Below, one piece after another: positions 8,178 to 11,099 of a stretch of 11,099 nt of DNA. Every line of letters begins with the position of its first letter. Positions within the stretch are counted from its first letter, which is position 1. The DNA is from Holtiella sp036655075 (GTDB lineage: Bacteria; Bacillota; Clostridia; Lachnospirales; Cellulosilyticaceae), in assembly GCF_036655075.1 (NCBI RefSeq), contig NZ_JAVVQU010000062.1, positions 1 through 11,099 of the forward strand, written 5' to 3'. The notes beneath the pieces were generated by a model. That model did no database searches. It saw only the letters and a program-made list of their open reading frames with translations, and was not told the DNA's origin. The translations under genes were made by a program, and so were the position numbers.

Positions 8178-8414
8178 TAGCTTTTAAAGGAAAGTAGAAG
8201 GAGGGGGTTAGAGGCAGATCCTCTCTTTTTTGTATACCAAGAAACTCTATTTTTAATAAGTAAGTAGAGGAATAAGTACAGTACCAGGGAAATGAAGTGC
8301 TTTCTAATAGTTTTAGTCGATTTATTTCCCGGGAGATATAGGGGGGGATAAAGGCCATTGATTAATGTGCAACTTGTAATATGAGATCAAGTTAAAATCA
8401 AAGTTAGAGTCAAG
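8178..8414. other. Non-coding relic stretch between the binding-protein gene and permease debris
   Basis: I see no coding remnant I can name here. Besides the small hairpin at 8210, there is a perfect 7-bp inverted repeat GGGAAAT (8287-8293)/ATTTCCC (8324-8330), and a run of seven G residues at 8341-8347 that could be an old ribosome site for the lost 5' end of the first permease gene. That origin is a guess. Base 8415 is where recognisable permease sequence begins. Confidence 0.5.
8210..8231 (+). terminator. Weak terminator-like hairpin after the binding-protein gene
   Basis: AGAGG (8210-8214) pairs with CCTCT (8220-8224) around a 5-nt loop and is followed by C and six T residues. The stem is only 5 bp, so it may end transcription partly or act as a processing or attenuation point between a binding-protein gene and its former permeases. 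Confidence 0.4.
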
Positions 8415-8722
8415 TTTTGGATGGCACTTAAAAACACTTTTTTCTTACTACTTGTTTGTATGGCTATTACTATGTGTTTATCTTTATTTTTTGCAGCAGT
8501 ACTTACACAGACAAAGTTTAAAGAGAAGAATTTATACCGTGTGATTTTCTTCTTTCCCAATGTGCTTTCTATTGTGATTATTGGTGTACTCTTTAGTCAT
8601 ATTTACGAGCCGAATACAGGGATTTTGAATGTTTTGTTGAAGGGGATAGGACTAGAAAATTGTGCAAAGCCATGGTGTGGCAAGCTGTCGGGTATTATAT
8701 GGTCATGTATATGGCAGGCTTG
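8415..8722 (+). pseudogene. ABC sugar permease 1 (MalF/NgcF type), internal fragment, frameshifted
   Basis: From 8415 the translation reads FWMALKNTFFLLLVC, a middle segment normally found some 70 or so residues into the first permease of sugar importers. It continues through the membrane segments FFAAVLTQTKFKEKNLYRVIFFFPNV and LSIVIIGVLFSHIYEPN. The signal sequence and first helix are missing. After ENCAKPW (about 8654-8674) the reading frame changes. The sequence WQAVGYYMVMYMAGL, also from the first permease, resumes in another frame, as after a deletion of about 20 residues ending near the ATGG at 8672-8675. Where C stands in ENCAKPW, relatives usually have W. The piece lacks the EAA loop. 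ATG 8421 has no good ribosome site, so it is not a working gene. Confidence 0.85.
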
Positions 8723-8971
8723 CTAACGATTGGTATATTCGCTTTTATGTCTTATTGTAATGAATACATTCTTGCCTTAACTGTATTAAAGCCAGACAAC
8801 TATACTTTGCCAGTAGGACTTAAAAACTTAATGGAAGTTCAAAAATTTGCAACAGATTGGGGGGCTATGTTTGCTGGATTAGTGATTGTGATGGTTCCCA
8901 CCATGCTGTTTTATGCTATGGTGCAAAAACACTTAACATCAGGACTTAGTATAGGCGGATTAAAAGGTTAA
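8723..8971 (+). pseudogene. ABC sugar permease 2 (MalG/NgcG type), C-terminal fragment
   Basis: The sequence LTIGIFAFMSYCNEYILALTVL, then TLPVGLKNLMEVQKFATDWGAMFAGLVIVMVPTMLFYAMVQKHLTSGLSIGGLKG, is the C-terminal third of the second permease of a carbohydrate importer and ends at a normal GGLKG stop. It is joined in frame, near 8720-8725, to the tail of the permease 1 fragment, so the region between (end of permease 1, start of permease 2, both EAA loops) is gone. C replaces the W usual in SYWNEY. The C-terminal end is otherwise well preserved, so the deletion is probably fairly recent. It could not form a channel on its own. Confidence 0.85.
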
Positions 8972-8989
8972 AAATAGTTGGTAAAAAAA

Positions 8990-9090
8990 ACTAAGCTGAA
9001 AAAGCAAAAGCATTGCTAGGATGGGAAACTAAGAAAAACATAGATGAAATGTGCGAAGACACATGGCGTTTTGCTTCAAAACATTATTAA
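8990..9090 (+). pseudogene. galE: UDP-glucose 4-epimerase (galE), C-terminal remnant
   Basis: Codons 8995-9087 read AEKAKALLGWETKKNIDEMCEDTWRFASKHY, followed by TAA. This matches the conserved end of GalE (A-x-K-x-LGW-x-(4-6)-I-x-x-MC-x-D-x-WRW/F). Just upstream ACTAAGCTG would read T-K-A if one G were restored (as in PTKA of GalE), so there is a frameshift at 8993-8995 with a stop immediately before. Nothing earlier of the roughly 330-residue enzyme is present: only 20 or so nt separate this remnant from the permease 2 stop. GalE interconverts UDP-galactose and UDP-glucose, the step that follows Gal-1-P release by GH112. Its former place here supports a galactoside operon. Confidence 0.8.
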
Positions 9091-9147
9091 AAAATTAAGG
9101 ACTAGAGTCCACATTGGATAAGCTAGGCCTTGAATAGAGATAAGGTG

Positions 9148-9206
9148 TAAAAATCCCCAATAATACAGTGTTCTATATAGAAGAAACTGATTACTAGGGA
9201 TTTTTA
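9148..9206. terminator. Bidirectional terminator between galE remnant and the DUF6062 gene
   Basis: TAAAAATCCC (9148-9157) pairs with GGGATTTTTA (9197-9206), giving T-runs on both strands. The 39-nt loop can fold further: CAGT (9166-9169) with ACTG, and TTCT with AGAA. The minus-strand DUF6062 gene ends 3 nt away, so this is its terminator, and it would also stop transcription coming from the permease/galE side. Confidence 0.75.
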
Positions 9207-9208
9207 TT

Positions 9209-9976
9209 TTAATGAGCTTTTTTAAAAGGTTCGTCTTGAACGTAGATACCTGTAAGCTTTTGAATACCACGAGGAATAGCGTCTTGTGAAGTCTTCCAAG
9301 GGGCAGCGTTGTTACGGTAATCATTTTTATCAATAAACCAGGACAAGTCTTCTTCAAGGCGTTTAAGATTTTCTTTAAGCATTTGCTTGCTAGTATTCAT
9401 AAAGAAAGTTTTTGTCTCACCCTTTAGGCGGTAAGGCGCAAGCTCTAAGAGGGCTGTAAAGTGCTCGAGGCACATACCTTTACTATTTAGAAAGAGGGTT
9501 TTAAATTCTTCATTACTTTCTAAAAGATAGAAGAAAGTTTCCATATAGCGTGTGAAGTTACGCTCAATACGTTCACAGATGTAGCAACTATCAAGTTGTT
9601 CATGGAGAGGGGAGGTAGCCAAAGAGGACTCTGAAGTATTTGTTTGCGTAGCGTGTTTGAGACGTTTGAAAAGGCTTGGAGAAGAAGTGTCTAGGTTACC
9701 GAACATTTTATCTAAGTCTTTTTCAAGTTTTTGATAATGGGTATGTAAAATAAATGCTAGACCTAGTCGATTCCCGTAGTCGTATAACTTTTTATAATGA
9801 TCTTTGCAAAAGCCTAGGCGGTCTGTCTGGGCACGAATATCATCTTCCATATAGGAGGCACCGAGTGTAAAACTAATAGCATCTTGTTCCAGGCGGCGGT
9901 GAATAAAGCAAAAAGGACACTCATCCTCAGCGTTAAAAGCGTCAGTCAGTGGAATGGTATAAAGGGTATCTTTCAT
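9209..9976 (-). CDS. DUF6062 family protein with two CxxC...CxxH modules
   Basis: This is a 255-residue soluble protein of unknown function, with no signal peptide or membrane segment. Its N terminus MKDTLYTIPLTDAFNAEDECPFC is characteristic of the clostridial DUF6062 family as I recall it. Two similar modules are visible: C20/C23 (CPFC) with C57/H60 (CKDH), and C131/C134 (CYIC) with C169/H172 (CLEH). The spacing is nearly equal, 33 and 34 residues between second and third ligands, which suggests a duplicated zinc- or metal-binding unit. The rest is rich in predicted helix. I chose ATG 9976 because GGAG at 9982-9985 lies 6 nt before it. The in-frame TTG at 9988 overlaps that ribosome site and is unlikely. 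The gene stands alone on the minus strand, with a terminator just after it. Family members are sometimes labelled ABC substrate-binding proteins, but nothing here supports that. Confidence 0.82.
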   Translation of the reverse strand: MKDTLYTIPLTDAFNAEDECPFCFIHRRLEQDAISFTLGASYMEDDIRAQTDRLGFCKDHYKKLYDYGNRLGLAFILHTHYQKLEKDLDKMFGNLDTSSPSLFKRLKHATQTNTSESSLATSPLHEQLDSCYICERIERNFTRYMETFFYLLESNEEFKTLFLNSKGMCLEHFTALLELAPYRLKGETKTFFMNTSKQMLKENLKRLEEDLSWFIDKNDYRNNAAPWKTSQDAIPRGIQKLTGIYVQDEPFKKAH

Positions 9977-9981
9977 AATAG

Positions 9982-9985
9982 TCTC
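9982..9985 (-). promoter_or_regulatory. Ribosome binding site deciding the DUF6062 start
   Basis: On the minus strand GGAG is followed by ACTATT and then ATG, giving ideal spacing for the ATG at 9976. The alternative TTG at 9988 would have its own codons over this site. A TATAAT on the minus strand at 10053-10048 could be the -10 box, but no good -35 partner is visible. Confidence 0.65.
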
Positions 9986-10080
9986 CAATCTTATTTGAGA
10001 TGTATAAGGATTATTATTGATATGAGATTAAGCAAGAATTTAAGTTTATTATACCATATAGGATAGTTAAATAAGGAATA

Positions 10081-10109
10081 TTGAAGTAAAATAAGCATAA
10101 GATTATATT
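10081..10109 (+). promoter_or_regulatory. Sigma-A-type promoter of the DNA glycosylase gene
   Basis: TTGAAG (10081-10086) and TATATT (10104-10109) are spaced by 17 nt. They lie about 67 nt before the glycosylase start, in the divergent spacer shared with the DUF6062 gene. Confidence 0.55.
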
Positions 10110-10175
10110 GGATAAAAACCAAGAAAATGGTAATAATATGAAAAGGACTTTAAGGCATTTAAAGGATGTGACGAG

Positions 10176-11051
10176 ATGGTAAGTAATGCAATAGTAGAAC
10201 AGGTGGATTGCTTTGATATTGGACAAATATTAGAAAGTGGACAAGTTTTTAGATTTGAAAAAGTAAATAGCCATACCTATGTCCTTGTGGCCAAGCAAAA
10301 ATGTATTAAGCTTATCCAGCAGCCAGGCACCCAGTCTTTGATGATTCATCACACCAGTATTGGAGAGTTTGAACAGATTTGGAAAGATTATTTTGATCTT
10401 GGCACAGACTACTACAAGATTAGCCAGACATTAGCCAAGAAGGATGAATATATGAAGGCAGCTATTGAATTTGGATATGGCGTACGTATATTGAAACAAG
10501 ACCCTTGGGAGATGCTCATTTCTTTTATCATTTCACAAAATAAAGGTATTCCACAGATTAAACAGTGTATAGCCAATATTACTGAGCGCTATGGTGAGGA
10601 GATTGGCTATGACTATGACACCGAAAAGACTTACTATACTTTCCCAACACCTGAGCGATTGGCAATGGCAACCGAGGAGGAGCTTAGGGCATGTAAAGTA
10701 GGTTTTCGAGCGCCTTATATTGTAGATGCTTGCAAGAAGGTAGCAGGAGGTGAAATAGATTTAAATGAGATCTATATCTTACCGGCTATGGAGGCGAAAG
10801 AGAAGTTGATGCAAATCAAAGGGGTTGGACCTAAGGTCTCTGATTGCATTTTGCTTTTTGCCTATAGTAAGATGGACTTATTCCCTACAGACGTATGGAT
10901 TAAGCGTGTCATAGAAGGTATGTATTTTGAAGGAAAAGAAATTTCTCTCAAAGCCATTCAGAATTTTGCACGGGAATATTACGGTGACTTAGCAGGCTAT
11001 GCTCAACAATACTTGTTTTTCTATGGTAGAGAAAATAATTTATATAAATAA
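10176..11051 (+). CDS. ogg: OGG-type 8-oxoguanine DNA glycosylase/AP lyase (HhH-GPD)
   Basis: This 291-residue base-excision repair enzyme is predicted to remove 8-oxoguanine from DNA and nick the abasic site by beta-elimination. The N-terminal OGG_N domain (about 5-105) contains ESGQVFRFEKV, matching the GQ-x-FRW region of the family. The HhH-GPD core (about 108-285) shows DPWEMLISFIISQNKGIPQIKQCI, then GFRAPYI (176-182). The helix-hairpin-helix is IKGVGPKVSDCILLFA, with catalytic K220 (equivalent to human OGG1 K249). FPTDVWIKR follows with the general-base aspartate D239 (equivalent to D268). Both catalytic residues place it in the OGG branch rather than AlkA, which lacks the lysine. Clostridial OGG proteins such as that of C. 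acetobutylicum are known relatives. The start at ATG 10176 is preceded by AAAGGA (10161-10166). The gene is monocistronic and unrelated to the sugar locus. Confidence 0.92.
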   Translation: MVSNAIVEQVDCFDIGQILESGQVFRFEKVNSHTYVLVAKQKCIKLIQQPGTQSLMIHHTSIGEFEQIWKDYFDLGTDYYKISQTLAKKDEYMKAAIEFGYGVRILKQDPWEMLISFIISQNKGIPQIKQCIANITERYGEEIGYDYDTEKTYYTFPTPERLAMATEEELRACKVGFRAPYIVDACKKVAGGEIDLNEIYILPAMEAKEKLMQIKGVGPKVSDCILLFAYSKMDLFPTDVWIKRVIEGMYFEGKEISLKAIQNFAREYYGDLAGYAQQYLFFYGRENNLYK

Positions 11052-11097
11052 CTTTAAAGGTATGGCTAAAAAGTGAATCAAGCTATACCTTTAAAGT
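11051..11097 (+). terminator. Stem-loop after the glycosylase gene, probable terminator
   Basis: A 17-bp stem with one G-T pair joins 11051-11067 to 11081-11097 around a 13-nt loop and begins at the last base of the stop codon. The window ends 2 nt later, and no T-run is visible after the stem, so its role as a rho-independent terminator is likely but not shown. Confidence 0.55.
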
Positions 11098-11099
11098 GG

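Noticed and set aside
8155..8358. Minus-strand ORF of 67 codons after the binding-protein gene
   Set aside because: It overlaps the end of a well-supported gene, has no ribosome site and no recognisable protein features.
8421..8726. An intact 101-residue small membrane protein
   Set aside because: It starts inside a conserved permease segment, has no good ribosome site, and its last 20 or so residues are out-of-frame permease codons.
8178..9147. An insertion sequence or integrated element as the cause of the gene damage
   Set aside because: No transposase or integrase remnant, terminal inverted repeats or target-site duplication could be seen. The 7-bp inverted repeat at 8287-8330 is too short and lies outside the breakpoints.
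9209..9976. Calling the minus-strand gene an ABC transporter substrate-binding protein
   Set aside because: It has no signal peptide or lipobox and no binding-protein motifs. Cysteine/histidine modules indicate a cytoplasmic metal-binding protein.
9884..10226. Short ORFs in the spacer between the DUF6062 and glycosylase genes
   Set aside because: They overlap real gene starts on either side, lack ribosome sites and have AT-rich, low-complexity translations.

Overview
The window looks like chromosomal DNA of a low-GC Firmicute, most likely an anaerobic Clostridia member (Lachnospirales-like). The clues are AT-rich codons and intergenic DNA, strong AGGAGG-type ribosome sites, TTG and GTG starts, tRNA genes with no encoded CCA, a YesM/YesN-type two-component pair, a GH112 phosphorylase and an Ogg-type glycosylase. 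The genus cannot be fixed from sequence reading alone.

Layout. Positions 1-897 hold the 3' part of a tRNA operon: a cut tRNA-Glu, then Thr, CAT (Met or Ile2), Asp, Val, Leu, Arg, Arg and Thr, closed by a strong rho-independent terminator. The two Arg genes lie in a tandem 83-bp duplication and the two Thr genes are identical. Positions 1011-3173 encode a GH112 beta-galactoside phosphorylase (galacto-N-biose/lacto-N-biose type), with its own terminator. Positions 3359-6691 encode a sensor kinase and an AraC-type response regulator that abut exactly. Positions 6804-8177 encode a carbohydrate-binding lipoprotein of an ABC importer.

Positions 8178-9090 are a gene graveyard. They hold a middle piece of one ABC permease joined out of frame to the C-terminal part of a second permease, followed by the last 30 or so codons of a UDP-glucose/galactose 4-epimerase (galE). 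Positions 9209-9976 (minus strand) encode a DUF6062-type protein with two CxxC...CxxH modules. Positions 10176-11051 encode an OGG/HhH-GPD DNA glycosylase. A stem-loop closes the window.

How the genes may work together (inference). The kinase and regulator would sense an extracellular glycan signal and activate the binding-protein promoter. The imported beta-galactoside would be split by GH112 to galactose 1-phosphate plus an acceptor sugar, and GalE would feed the Leloir-type route. The permeases and galE are wrecked here, so the locus works only if membrane components are supplied from elsewhere; otherwise the binding protein and perhaps the two-component pair are orphans. I found no defence island, mobile element, CRISPR array or clearly new system. 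The main points of interest are the decayed transporter, the orphan binding protein and the duplicated putative metal-binding modules of the DUF6062 protein.
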